From: Verrucomicrobiia bacterium | GTDB lineage: Bacteria > Verrucomicrobiota > Verrucomicrobiia > JABWAM01 | DNA: 55,758 nucleotides | Reading direction: 5' to 3' | Assembly: GCA_028687435.1 (NCBI GenBank) | Contig: JAQUAF010000038.1 | Span: forward strand, 1-55,758 | Part shown: positions 26,636 through 35,355 of the stretch, piece after piece | Layout of the letters: the number at the start of each line of letters is the position of its first letter | Position numbering within the stretch: the stretch's first letter is position 1 | The notes under the pieces: model-generated | Seen by the model: the letters and a program-made list of their open reading frames with translations, nothing else | Databases searched by the model: none | What the model was told of the DNA's origin: nothing | Translations under genes and position numbers: made by a program

Positions 26636-27703
26636 TCAAAGTGTGATCCATCGTTTTTCACTGTCGGAACGATAAATGGCTTCCACAATGCGCAGGGCGG
26701 CCAGGCCGTCCTCGCCGCTGACCGGCGGTTGTGTTCCCTGAAGAACGGCTTCGACGAATGATTTGATGTATTCGCGCCCCATGTGGCCGCAGTAACCCGG
26801 GGTGGGTTGCAATTCGTAACTCCGCGTGACGCGCGGAATGCCGCCGAATCCCGGATGGTCGCTGCAAATGAAAAGCTCGTCCTTCTGTCCCTCGAAGGCC
26901 GGCGCCCAGGAGATCACACCCTGGGTTCCCCGGACCGAAAGATAAAGATCCCGTCCATACGGAAAAGCGTCGGGCACCGTATAGCTGATGTCGAGGGCGG
27001 CGACGGTTCCCCTGGAGAATTTCAAATGGGCGAAGGAATTGTCCTCGATGTCGTATTCGGTGTTGACCTTTACGTTTCGTCCCGAAACCTCGGCAACCTC
27101 GTCGCCGAGAATCCAGCGGAAAAGATCGATCCAGTGGACACCCAGATTGTACATCGGGCCGCCCCCCGAGCGGGCGCGTTGCAGCATCCAGGGAGAATGA
27201 CCTTCGATATAGCGGTTGAGTCTGCCGGCCGCGCAACGGCCTTCCGCGCCAACCACCCGTCCGATCAGGCCATCATCCACGATTTTCTTGAATTCCCGGG
27301 CCACGGGGTGCAGCCGCCATGCGTAACCAGTGGTGAGTTTTACGCCGGCCTGACGGGCTGCCTCCACGATTTGGGAAGCGCCGTCCGCGCTGGCTGCCAT
27401 GGGCTTTTCGACCATCAGATGGATTTTTCGCGAGGCGCATTTTGCCGCCGCTGCCGGACAGTCCGCGTGGGGAAGGAAAATCGCCGCGATATCCGGGCAT
27501 TCCTTTGAAAGCATCTCATCCAAGGTGCTGTATCCGCGGACGTTGAAATCCCGGCAAAATGCCTCGCGCAAGGCCGTGTCTGTTTCGCACACGGCAATGG
27601 TTTCCACGGCGGGGAGGGATGTGAAATGCGGCATGTAAGAGCGCGGATGGAGATGACCAAGACCCACGATCGCCACTTTCAATTTGCGTTGAGGTGTATT
27701 CAT
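26636..27703 (-). CDS. Gfo/Idh/MocA-family oxidoreductase
   Basis: This complete 355-residue enzyme starts at ATG 27703 (MNTPQRKLKVAIVGLGHLHP), 4 bp after the stop of the epimerase-like gene. It carries HLMVEKPMAASADG (EKP) and GGPMYNLGVHWIDLFRWILGD, with the conserved His-x-x-Asp. At the C terminus PGYCGHMGREYIKSFVEA is typical. It is probably the second gene of the operon that begins at 28754, followed by the hydroxyacid dehydrogenase. It acts in the cytoplasm; the substrate is unknown. Confidence 0.92.
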   Translation of the reverse strand: MNTPQRKLKVAIVGLGHLHPRSYMPHFTSLPAVETIAVCETDTALREAFCRDFNVRGYSTLDEMLSKECPDIAAIFLPHADCPAAAAKCASRKIHLMVEKPMAASADGASQIVEAARQAGVKLTTGYAWRLHPVAREFKKIVDDGLIGRVVGAEGRCAAGRLNRYIEGHSPWMLQRARSGGGPMYNLGVHWIDLFRWILGDEVAEVSGRNVKVNTEYDIEDNSFAHLKFSRGTVAALDISYTVPDAFPYGRDLYLSVRGTQGVISWAPAFEGQKDELFICSDHPGFGGIPRVTRSYELQPTPGYCGHMGREYIKSFVEAVLQGTQPPVSGEDGLAALRIVEAIYRSDSEKRWITL

Positions 27704-27707
27704 GGAT

Positions 27708-28754
27708 TTAGAATTTGCCGGTTTTGACTTCAAAATGGGCCGGTTTGCCAAGCGAACGTCCATTGGCCATCATCCATTGGGCCACCCACCGGATCATGTC
27801 GGGAGGAGTGACCATGGGTGCGCCGAACAGTGCCCTTGCGCGGCTGGAGTTGTTTAAATAGGCGGTCTGGCTCTCATGGCCGGTATATTGAACGGTTTTG
27901 TTCATGAGTTTGCCAAATTGGGCTGCGGTTTCCCGGGTGAGAAGGATTTCCGGACCGGTGACATTCAGAATGGAGGGCGGGGCTTCGCAAAGTTGCAACG
28001 CCAACAAGGCGTGATGGTTGGCGTCGCCCTGCCAGATGATGTTGAAACAGGGCATGGTCACATCCACCGGTTCCCCCCGCCAAACCTTGGTCGCGATGTC
28101 GTGAAGCACCCCATAACGCAGATCGATCGCGTAATTCAGACGGTAGAGGCAGACCGGGGTTTTGTGCTGCCGGCTGTAGTATTCAAAAACCCGTTCGCGG
28201 CCGAGACAGGATTGCGCGTATTCTCCGACGGGCTGGGGTTCCGTCTTCTCCGTGCAGCCGCCTGAATCCGGGGATGCGAACGGATACACGCAACCGGTGG
28301 AGAAAGCGACGATGCGGCTTTTGCGGAAATGATTTGCGGTGAAGCCAGGGAGGAGTGTGTTGGTGGCCCAGGTCAGGTCGCGGTTTCCTTCAGTGCCGAA
28401 CTTGCGTCCCGCCATGAAGATGACATTGGGGATTTGAGGCAGCTTGGCCACGGATTCAGGGTTGAGCAGATCGCATGGAATGGTTTTGACACCGTGTTGC
28501 TCCAATTGTTCCCGGGAGCCTGGTTCGGAAAAGCGTGCCACCCCCACGACCTGCCGCTTTCGTCCCGCTTCACTGGTGGCGCGAACGGCCAGCCGGGCAA
28601 GACTAAGCCCCATTTTGCCGGCCACTCCGGCAATCAGGATGTCGCCTTCAAGGGTTTTCATGAATTCGACCAACCGGGGATTGGGTCGGGAAAGCAATTC
28701 GTCGAGCTGATCCTCGGTGTCGAGCCGATTGGGAAGGGATAAGGATGAATTCAT
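27708..28754 (-). CDS. NAD-dependent epimerase-like extended SDR, catalytic Lys replaced
   Basis: This 348-residue extended short-chain dehydrogenase has a glycine-rich loop (ILIAGVAGKMGLSLARLA), a Ser/Thr site in AFSTGCVYPF and the Tyr in PVGEYAQSCLGRERVF. In family members the Tyr is followed by xxxK; here the position is Cys (TGT codon), so the proton relay is altered. A roughly 38-residue N-terminal extension precedes the Rossmann fold. It is the first gene after the 28.8-kb promoter, so it is probably the leading gene of the minus-strand block. It may be a sugar-nucleotide or sugar epimerase relative with changed chemistry. Confidence 0.85.
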   Translation of the reverse strand: MNSSLSLPNRLDTEDQLDELLSRPNPRLVEFMKTLEGDILIAGVAGKMGLSLARLAVRATSEAGRKRQVVGVARFSEPGSREQLEQHGVKTIPCDLLNPESVAKLPQIPNVIFMAGRKFGTEGNRDLTWATNTLLPGFTANHFRKSRIVAFSTGCVYPFASPDSGGCTEKTEPQPVGEYAQSCLGRERVFEYYSRQHKTPVCLYRLNYAIDLRYGVLHDIATKVWRGEPVDVTMPCFNIIWQGDANHHALLALQLCEAPPSILNVTGPEILLTRETAAQFGKLMNKTVQYTGHESQTAYLNNSSRARALFGAPMVTPPDMIRWVAQWMMANGRSLGKPAHFEVKTGKF

Positions 28755-28763
28755 AAGTCAAAA

Positions 28764-28808
28764 CCAACTGTATAGTTGGAATCTAGCCCGGTTTTTCGCT
28801 TTTGTCAA
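28764..28808 (-). promoter_or_regulatory. Promoter and palindromic operator for the minus-strand catabolic block
   Basis: On the minus strand TTGACA (28808-28803), a 17-bp spacer and TAGATT (28785-28780) form a good sigma70-type promoter. Directly next to the -10 box lies the inverted repeat CCAACT-N4-AGTTGG (28764-28779), overlapping the expected transcription start and ending 9 bp before ATG 28754. A repressor bound there would block initiation. The regulator is unknown; the GntR/LacI-type protein at 51.5-52.7 kb is one candidate. Confidence 0.55.
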
Positions 28809-28847
28809 CATTTCGGCGCAAAAAAACGCGTGGTTTTTCAGGTTCTC

Positions 28848-28876
28848 TTGACAGCGCGGGGCGGAGACGCCATAGA
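28848..28876 (+). promoter_or_regulatory. Candidate promoter for the PUR-type gene
   Basis: TTGACA, a 17-bp spacer and CATAGA on the plus strand, about 140 bp before the start codon at 29015. It is divergent from the 28803-28808 promoter. The -10 match is only moderate. Confidence 0.4.
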
Positions 28877-29014
28877 GAGGGCGTGTTCCCATCGTTGGCG
28901 AGCCTGGACTCCGTGGTGGAGGGATGAGGGCGGACGATGTTGCCGCGGAACAGCGGCAGGGCGGGAGAGGTCAATGGTGGTCTTCCCGTGGCGGGACATC
29001 CAAGGAGTGAAGCC

Positions 29015-29221
29015 GTGAACGACGCATTGCATAGCGAAAAGGTACTGGTTGAACGCAAACAGTTTTTCTTCGATCTAAAGCAGAACGCGCGGGGACGTTT
29101 CCTGCGCATTACGGAAGACGTCAATGGCCGTCGCAATGCCATTGTGGTTCCGACTGCGGGTTTGGAGGATTTTCGCCGGGTTTTGGGCGAAATCATCGAG
29201 CAGGACAAGCGGTTGGCCTGA
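29015..29221 (+). CDS. PUR-type single-stranded nucleic-acid-binding protein
   Basis: This 68-residue protein is essentially one PUR repeat: KVLVERKQFFFDLKQNARG, then RFLRITEDVNGRRNAIVVPT and a helix GLEDFRRVLGEIIEQDKRL. The pattern matches the PurA/DUF3276 family that binds single-stranded DNA or RNA. Start GTG 29015 is chosen because AAGGAG lies 7 bp upstream and the PUR core starts a few residues later; an open frame extends upstream to 28937 but would begin with unlikely sequence. It stands alone between divergent and convergent neighbours. A nucleic-acid-binding role is inferred from the family. Confidence 0.8.
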   Translation: MNDALHSEKVLVERKQFFFDLKQNARGRFLRITEDVNGRRNAIVVPTAGLEDFRRVLGEIIEQDKRLA

Positions 29222-29344
29222 ACGGACGCGTTTTGCGCCGGGGAGGCTGGATTTGTCGAGTGAACCCGTCCATTTTCCGGAGGGGGTAATGTTGTGTTGT
29301 GACGATGTGGCGCCGGCGAAGGGGACGGGGGACGTGCGCGGGAG

Positions 29345-29989
29345 TCAGGACGAAAGACAAAGGTTTTTTTTCAGTGCCTGGCAGTAGGCGGTCAGATCCG
29401 GGGCCTGAAGGATTCCAGAGACGACGACGATGCGTCTGGCGCCGGCGGCGATGACCGTTGGCGCGTTTTCCAGTTTGATGCCTCCGATGCAGAAAAAAGG
29501 AATGGTGATTTCCCTGGAAACCTGGCGGACCAGTTCAAGGCCGACTGGAGTGTAGTCGGGTTTGGTGGGGGTCGCAAAAACAGGCCCCACGCCAATGTAG
29601 TCGGCGCCCTCAGCCACGGCCTTTCGGGCTTGTTCCAGCGAATGAGTGGATTTGCCGATCAGAGAGCCGGGGCCGGCCATCTGCCGCGCTGCGGCCACGG
29701 AAATATCGTCCTGCCCCACGTGCGCTCCATCGGCTCCTGTGGCGCCCGCGATGCGGGGATGATCGTTGACGATAAGCGGCACGCCGGCCGGGCGGGTAAC
29801 CGTGAGGACTTCCCGGACAAGAGCGGAAATTTCCTTTTCCGGAAGATCCTTGGCGCGCACCTGAATGATATCCACACCGCCGCGGATCATTTCAGCCGCC
29901 ACGACGGACGGCTGGCGTCCGGCCAGATAACCGGTGTCGAGGATGGCGTACAGTTGGCGACGCTCAAAAAAATCAGTCGTTTTTTTCAT
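29345..29989 (-). CDS. thiE: Thiamine-phosphate synthase
   Basis: This 214-residue TIM barrel joins HMP-PP and thiazole phosphate to make thiamine phosphate. Signatures are GVDIIQVRAKDLPEKE, PLIVNDHPRIAGATGADGAH, VGQDDISVAAAR, LIGKSTHSLEQA, ADYIGVGPVFATPTKP and FFCIGGIKLENA. Start ATG 29989 overlaps the end of the AsmA-like gene by 17 bp, so it is the last gene of the long rod-shape operon. No TPP riboswitch is seen nearby; its transcription appears to depend on the operon. It converges on the PUR-type gene. Confidence 0.93.
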   Translation of the reverse strand: MKKTTDFFERRQLYAILDTGYLAGRQPSVVAAEMIRGGVDIIQVRAKDLPEKEISALVREVLTVTRPAGVPLIVNDHPRIAGATGADGAHVGQDDISVAAARQMAGPGSLIGKSTHSLEQARKAVAEGADYIGVGPVFATPTKPDYTPVGLELVRQVSREITIPFFCIGGIKLENAPTVIAAGARRIVVVSGILQAPDLTAYCQALKKNLCLSS

Positions 29990-32384
29990 CCTTGGCTGAG
30001 GGGGGGGGATTGTCGTCGCCGAATTGGAACAGCAGTTCCTTGGGGAGGAACCGGGGTTTCCACTTTCGGTCATTCAATTTGCCTGTGAGATGATATTCAA
30101 AAGCCTTGGTGAAGGGGTCGAAAACATAACCCACGCCGAGAAGGCCGCGTAGAAAATGTCCCTGGACGATGAAATCCACGGTCTGGTCGAATCGGTAATC
30201 GCCCTTGGCGGTCAGGGACATGAGTCCGGCGCTGACTTTCATGTCGTAAATGTTCACCTTTTGGTTGCCGATGGTGAAATGGGCGTAGGCCTTGGTGGCC
30301 TTGTGTTCGGCGAGGAAGGGAAGGAATTTTGAAAGTTCGCCCAAGAGGGGGATGCGCCAGAGGACGCCGTCCCGGATGGTGGCGCTGCCGCGTCCCCGCA
30401 GTTCGCGGCTGGAGTCGAAGCAACCGCTGATGTCGGCCCAGCCGGTCATGAACCCTTTGACTTCGTTGAATTCCCAGATGTCGTGGGTCAGCTTGTCGAA
30501 GTCGGCTTGTTGAATGTCGCTATGGAAGACCCAGTCCCCTTCGGGGCGTGAGAAATCAAAGACGGCATCGCCGGTGAGACGTCCGCCATAGAACTCGCTT
30601 TCGTAGCGGGCGATTTCGAGGCTTTTCTTGTAGGAGTGGACATAGCCGGAGACTTTGGATGCTTTAAAACGCCAGACTTGGAATTGATCGCATTCGACGT
30701 GGGTCCAGAGATCGCTGAGGGATTCGTCGCCGAAGTGCATGCAGCCCTTGAACGTGATTCTCGGCGGGGTAATGAAATGGTAGGGCTTGAACATTTCCTC
30801 TGTTTTTGGGCCGACGATGCGGGTGAGAGATGCGAAGTCGATGGTGGAGATGGCGTTGAGGTGCGCATTTTGGCGGTCGAAATCCAGTGAGAAATCCCCG
30901 TTGATTTCGCCTTCCGGACGTTTGAGACAGAGTTCGCGGAACTGGAATTTGCGGCCGTCGATGTGGATTTGGGCCTTGGTGGATTCGATGTTCACACCGC
31001 CGGCGGACCAGTCATGCCAGTTCATCTCACCCTGGGCTTGAAGTCCGTGCGGGTCGCGGATCCGCCAGTGGCCGGTCAGTTTCAGCAGGGATGGTTTTTG
31101 GAAGTGGACTTGCCTGAACCAGTTTTTTTCGCCGGGGTAGAGCAGGGTCATGATTTCGGCCAGATCGATGGTGTTGGCGACATCGAAGATCAGGGTTTGA
31201 GTGGGAAAGGAGAATTCGACATTGCCCGTCAGCCGGGTGTTTTCCTGCCGTATGAGAAGGTTGGGCAGGATGAGCCGGCCATCGATGATTTGCGCGTTGC
31301 CTTTGGCCTCGCGGATGGGGTGGGGGCCCCATGCGGTTTCGCGCAACCAGAAGCTGCAATCGGCGTTAAGATGCATCAATGGGTTGGGAAGGGAGAAATC
31401 GATGCTGCCTTTGATCCAGCATTCGGGGCGCACGCCGAATTCCCAATCTTTGAGGAATCGGGGGCGCGATTCCGGATCTTTCCCGAACAGGGTGTTGGGA
31501 TCAAGATTGCTGACCAATTCGAATTGAGCCTGGCGGGCCTGGGGATTCCAAAAACCGTAAAGGGTGCCGGCGCCGCCCTGGGAGCTGACGAACAGTTCCG
31601 AGAGGGAGAGCATGCCACCGGAGTAGCGGATTTCTCCCCTGACCTGATCGGCGTGCCAATTTTCATAGGCGACCTGTTGCCCCTGGATTCTGGCTTTGAC
31701 CTGGTAGCTTTGCGGATTGCCAAGACTGCCATTGAACTGGAGGTCGAGACGGATGGGGGAGGTGAGTTTGACATCGGAAAGTTTTTGCAACCATGTCCGG
31801 ATGCGATCGTAGTCCATGCCTGGGGAAGCGGATGGAGGACGGGGCGGGGGCGGGCGTTGCAGATCAAGCCGCCCATTGATGGTGACCTGCAGACCGAGCA
31901 TTTCCCCGGTCAGATTTTCCAGATAAAGCTGTTTGTCTGTGGTAAAGCGCAGGTTTCCCTTGGCGCGTGAGATGGAAAGGGTGGGTTTGTCCTTTCCCGG
32001 GCAGAATTCCAGATTGGAGCCTTCCACATGCAGGGATTCGGTGGCAAAACGTTTACGGATGGCGTTGTGGAGATCCACATTGAGGATGATCTTGCCGAGG
32101 CGCATCCATGAGCCGTTTTCCTTGCGGAGATGGTATTTGACCCCGCGGGCGACGATTCCCTGAAAGATGTCGAAATGCAGAGATTCGATTTCCAGGTGCA
32201 CGCCGAAGCGGCTGAGCTGTTCGAGTGCGGCATCCTTCCATTCGCCGGGCAGTCCAAAGAAATGGAGATAGGCAAGGAGGGAGGTTCCCGCGAGCAGGAG
32301 AAGGAAGAAGATCAGCCGGATCGCCCGCAGGAAAGGGGTTTTTTGTTTCCCCTTTTTGGGGCTGGCTTCCTTGTGATGAACCAC
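29973..32384 (-). CDS. AsmA/TamB-like inner-membrane-anchored protein
   Basis: This 803-residue protein has a positively charged N terminus, one transmembrane helix (LIFFLLLLAGTSLLAYLHFFG) and a long periplasmic beta-rich part. It begins with the AsmA-type segment WKDAALEQLSRFGVHLEIESLHFDIFQGIVARG and ends with the AsmA C-terminal-like segment (DMKVSAGLMSLTAKGDYRFDQTVDFIVQG). Such proteins are thought to form grooved bridges for phospholipid transport to the outer membrane. The GTG start (32384) is 7 bp after the rng stop. Its location in a cell-shape operon fits envelope biogenesis. The exact substrate is unknown. Confidence 0.8.
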   Translation of the reverse strand: MVHHKEASPKKGKQKTPFLRAIRLIFFLLLLAGTSLLAYLHFFGLPGEWKDAALEQLSRFGVHLEIESLHFDIFQGIVARGVKYHLRKENGSWMRLGKIILNVDLHNAIRKRFATESLHVEGSNLEFCPGKDKPTLSISRAKGNLRFTTDKQLYLENLTGEMLGLQVTINGRLDLQRPPPPRPPSASPGMDYDRIRTWLQKLSDVKLTSPIRLDLQFNGSLGNPQSYQVKARIQGQQVAYENWHADQVRGEIRYSGGMLSLSELFVSSQGGAGTLYGFWNPQARQAQFELVSNLDPNTLFGKDPESRPRFLKDWEFGVRPECWIKGSIDFSLPNPLMHLNADCSFWLRETAWGPHPIREAKGNAQIIDGRLILPNLLIRQENTRLTGNVEFSFPTQTLIFDVANTIDLAEIMTLLYPGEKNWFRQVHFQKPSLLKLTGHWRIRDPHGLQAQGEMNWHDWSAGGVNIESTKAQIHIDGRKFQFRELCLKRPEGEINGDFSLDFDRQNAHLNAISTIDFASLTRIVGPKTEEMFKPYHFITPPRITFKGCMHFGDESLSDLWTHVECDQFQVWRFKASKVSGYVHSYKKSLEIARYESEFYGGRLTGDAVFDFSRPEGDWVFHSDIQQADFDKLTHDIWEFNEVKGFMTGWADISGCFDSSRELRGRGSATIRDGVLWRIPLLGELSKFLPFLAEHKATKAYAHFTIGNQKVNIYDMKVSAGLMSLTAKGDYRFDQTVDFIVQGHFLRGLLGVGYVFDPFTKAFEYHLTGKLNDRKWKPRFLPKELLFQFGDDNPPPSAKDEKND

Positions 32385-32391
32385 GGCGGGA

Positions 32392-33966
32392 TCAATTCAG
32401 TTCGTTGCCTGTTGCAGGGTCGATCACCTTGAATTCCTCCCGATGGATGGCGGGATCCGCCCTGAAACTTAATTTTCCCGACAATCGCTGTTCCAATGCC
32501 AGCAGGATTTCCTGGTCGTGTTTGCGAAGGCGTTCCAGGACTTCGGGGTGGACAATCACCCGGACGGAGAGTTCTCCGGCCCGGTCAGCCCGTTTGCGCA
32601 GGATTTCCGTGACACGCCGTTGAATTTCCACGCTCATGCTTTCGGAGGACTTGGTCACCCCGCGGCCCTTGCAATAGGGGCAATCCTCGAAGACGGCGTC
32701 GCGAATGCTTTCCTCCTGCCGCTGGCGGGTCATTTCGGTGAGTCCCAGCGGGGAGATGGGAAGGATGTGGGTTTTGGCCTTGTCGCGTTTGATGTATTCG
32801 CGCAGCCGGTTGGTCACCTCATGCTGGTCCCGGCGGTTTTTCATGTCGATGAAGTCGATGACAATGATGCCGCCGATGTTGCGCAGCCGCAACTGGCGGG
32901 CAACCTCCTCGGCCGCTTCGAGATTGGTTTGGAGAATGGTTTTCTCCAGGTCGCGTCCGCTTTTGTTGCGTCCGGTATTGACATCGATGGCCACCAGGGC
33001 CTCTGTTTCGTCCACGACGATATAGCCGCCGCATTTGAGCCAGACCTGGCGGCGGAAGGCGTTTTCGATCTGGCGGTCGATTCCAAACCGTTCAAAGATG
33101 GGGGAGGGTTCGTTGTAAAGTTTCACCCGGCTGCGGGCGCGCGTGGAGATCTGGCCGACCAGCGCACAGATGCGTTCATATTCCTCGGAGTGGTCGATGA
33201 CGATCCGGTCCACGTCCTCCGTGAGGAAATCCCGCACGGTGCGGTAGATCAGTCCGGGTTCCTGATAAACGCAGGAGGGGATGGGCGCCGCCTTGATGCG
33301 TTCGGATATTTTTTCCCATTCCTCCAGCAGCAGGGCCAGGTCGCGCACGAAATAGCGCTTGCTTTGTCCCGCGCCGACGGTGCGAACGATGACCCCCATG
33401 CCGTCGGGAATGGTCATGTTGCGCAGGATTTCGCGCAGGCGGGTCCGTTCCTTGGCGTCCTCGATTTTGCGCGAGATGCCGCTTTGGTCGCCGTAAGGGT
33501 AGAGGACCAGATAGCGGCCGGGCAGGCTGATATTGGTGGTGATGCGGGGGCCCTTGGTGCTGATGGGGCCCTTGGTGACCTGGACGATGACTTCCGTGCC
33601 CGGAGGATAGAGATGCGGGATGTCGTTCATTGTGGGGCGCGGCTTGCGATCGGAGCGGCGTTTGCGTCCCTTGGTTTCCACAGCCTCGAAATTGGCGTCG
33701 GCGGATTCCGGAATGATGTCCCAATAGTGGAGGAAGGCGTTCTTTTCGAAGCCGATGTCCACAAAGGCGGCCTTGAGTCCCGGCTCAAGGTTTTTGATGG
33801 AGCCCTTGAAGATGCTTCCAACCAACCTTTGTTCGTTGGTTCGTTCGATATGGAATTCCTCGAGCTGCCCGTTTTCCAGAAGAGCGACGCGCCGTTCGAG
33901 GGTTTCCGCGTTGATGATGATTTCCTTGTTGGCCGGCTTGCGACGGGAAAAAACGAATTTTAGCAT
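32392..33966 (-). CDS. rng: Ribonuclease G/E family endoribonuclease
   Basis: This 524-residue enzyme has an S1 domain near the N terminus (GSIFKGSIKNLEPGLKAAFVDIGFEKNAFLH), the 5'-sensor and RNase H-like region, the DNase I-like catalytic domain with Asp in VAIDVNTGRN and VIDFIDMKNRRD, and the zinc link CPYCKGRG. It lacks the long C-terminal scaffold of RNase E. Start ATG 33966 has AGGG about 8 bp upstream; ATG 33975 is an alternative. It processes 16S rRNA 5' ends and mRNAs. Its place behind mreBCD-mrdA-rodA recalls the mre-rng linkage in proteobacteria. Confidence 0.93.
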   Translation of the reverse strand: MLKFVFSRRKPANKEIIINAETLERRVALLENGQLEEFHIERTNEQRLVGSIFKGSIKNLEPGLKAAFVDIGFEKNAFLHYWDIIPESADANFEAVETKGRKRRSDRKPRPTMNDIPHLYPPGTEVIVQVTKGPISTKGPRITTNISLPGRYLVLYPYGDQSGISRKIEDAKERTRLREILRNMTIPDGMGVIVRTVGAGQSKRYFVRDLALLLEEWEKISERIKAAPIPSCVYQEPGLIYRTVRDFLTEDVDRIVIDHSEEYERICALVGQISTRARSRVKLYNEPSPIFERFGIDRQIENAFRRQVWLKCGGYIVVDETEALVAIDVNTGRNKSGRDLEKTILQTNLEAAEEVARQLRLRNIGGIIVIDFIDMKNRRDQHEVTNRLREYIKRDKAKTHILPISPLGLTEMTRQRQEESIRDAVFEDCPYCKGRGVTKSSESMSVEIQRRVTEILRKRADRAGELSVRVIVHPEVLERLRKHDQEILLALEQRLSGKLSFRADPAIHREEFKVIDPATGNELN

Positions 33967-34062
33967 AGTACACATCCCTGTGATCCCTGAAGAACTTTGC
34001 TTCATCGTCACAGAATAATTTTAATATGGGGGAACAGGTTTTTAAACCTGGCATCCACGGGT

Positions 34063-35343
34063 TTAGTAAGGTTTTCGATGAAGCCAGACACTCTGGAGCA
34101 AACCCAGGCAGATCATGCATACAACCACGAACGATCCGCCGTAGCTCATGAGTGGCAGCGGCACACCGACGATGGGCAGAACGCCCAACGTCATCCCGAT
34201 GTTAACAAAAACGTGGAAAAATAAAAGAAAAGTTATTCCCCCCGCCAGCAGCATGCCCAGGGAATCTCCGGCCTTGGTGGCGATGCGTCCGCCTCCCAGC
34301 AGAAGGATTGCGTACAATCCGGTCAGAATGACGCCGCCCACGAAACCGTTTTCCTCGGCGAAAACGGCAAAAATGAAATCGTTGTGGGATACTGTGCCGG
34401 GCAGATAACCGCCGCGGGTGACATCCCCCTTTCGCCAGCCTTTGCCGTACAACCCGCCGCTGCCGATGGCGATGAGGGACTGGTCGCGGTTCCAGCGTTT
34501 GCCCAGGGGATCGAGTTGGCCGGGCGCCACCAGCACCAGCACCCGGTCCAGTTGGTGCGGTTTGAGGTGGAGGATGGATTTAAAGCCGGGCGGCGCGTTT
34601 TTTTTCTGCGCTTCATCACGCGGTTTTGCGCCAGGAGTCTTTTCCGCCGTCACCCAAGAGGATGATTTTGCGGATTTTTGGCTGGCAATTTTTTTCAGAT
34701 GGTTGTTGTAGCGATAGGTGTCGCAGATCAGGAGGGGGAGGATGCACAGGGCGCCGGCGCCCAGATAGATGAAAAAACGATGGGGGGCGCCGGCCAGAAA
34801 GAGCAGGACGAAGCCAATGCCGACCACCACCAGGGCGGTGCCCAGATCCGGCTCCTTGTTGATCAGGCAGGCCGGAATCAGAAAGAGCAGACAGGCGATG
34901 GTCAGACGCCGCCATTCATTCAAGGTTCCCATGGATTTGCTCAGGTAATGGCAGAGCAGCAGAAGCACGGTCAGCTTGGCGAATTCGGAGGGCTGGACGG
35001 TGATGCCATGCCATTCGATCCACCGGTAGGCGCCATACATTTTTTTTCCCATTTTCAAGACTGCATACAGAAGCCCCAGCACGGCAAGGTAGGGAAACCA
35101 GGCTTTGCGGCAGAACCAATGGTAGTCCACCAGGGAGACGAAGAAATAAAGGGCAAGGCCGATGCCGAACCATTTGAGCTGTCCGTAAACCGCCTTTGGG
35201 ATGACGTTTTCGTCCTTGCATGTGGCGCTGTAAATCGAAAGCAGGCTGAGCCCCATGAGGGCAAGGATGACAAAAACCTGGTGCCAGCGAAAGTCGGCGA
35301 TGACCTCGCGCGCAACGGTTTTAACTTTGTCGGAAAACAGCAT
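34063..35343 (-). CDS. rodA: RodA, SEDS peptidoglycan glycosyltransferase
   Basis: This 426-residue SEDS protein has about ten membrane helices. Characteristic parts are WIEWHGITVQPSEFAKL, LINKEPDLGTALVVV, GRWRKGDVTRGGYLPGT-like loop sequence around SHNDFIFAVFAEENGFVG, and the C-terminal NIGMTLGVLPIVGVPLPLMSYGGS. A long charged loop (residues about 208-245) separates the middle helices. RodA polymerises lipid II together with PBP2. ATG 35343 gives a normal start; its leader (35344-35487) contains the heptamer repeat, so mrdA and rodA are 144 bp apart rather than overlapping. Confidence 0.94.
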   Translation of the reverse strand: MLFSDKVKTVAREVIADFRWHQVFVILALMGLSLLSIYSATCKDENVIPKAVYGQLKWFGIGLALYFFVSLVDYHWFCRKAWFPYLAVLGLLYAVLKMGKKMYGAYRWIEWHGITVQPSEFAKLTVLLLLCHYLSKSMGTLNEWRRLTIACLLFLIPACLINKEPDLGTALVVVGIGFVLLFLAGAPHRFFIYLGAGALCILPLLICDTYRYNNHLKKIASQKSAKSSSWVTAEKTPGAKPRDEAQKKNAPPGFKSILHLKPHQLDRVLVLVAPGQLDPLGKRWNRDQSLIAIGSGGLYGKGWRKGDVTRGGYLPGTVSHNDFIFAVFAEENGFVGGVILTGLYAILLLGGGRIATKAGDSLGMLLAGGITFLLFFHVFVNIGMTLGVLPIVGVPLPLMSYGGSFVVVCMICLGLLQSVWLHRKPY

Positions 35344-35355
35344 AAGCAGGTTGTC

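Noticed and set aside
29222..29344. Possible bidirectional terminator between the PUR-type gene and thiE
   Set aside because: No clear dyad with flanking T-runs was found in this convergent spacer.
32518..33963. Plus-strand open frame of 481 codons opposite rng
   Set aside because: Antisense shadow of a well-supported RNase G gene; the Gly/Asp-rich translation has no motif.
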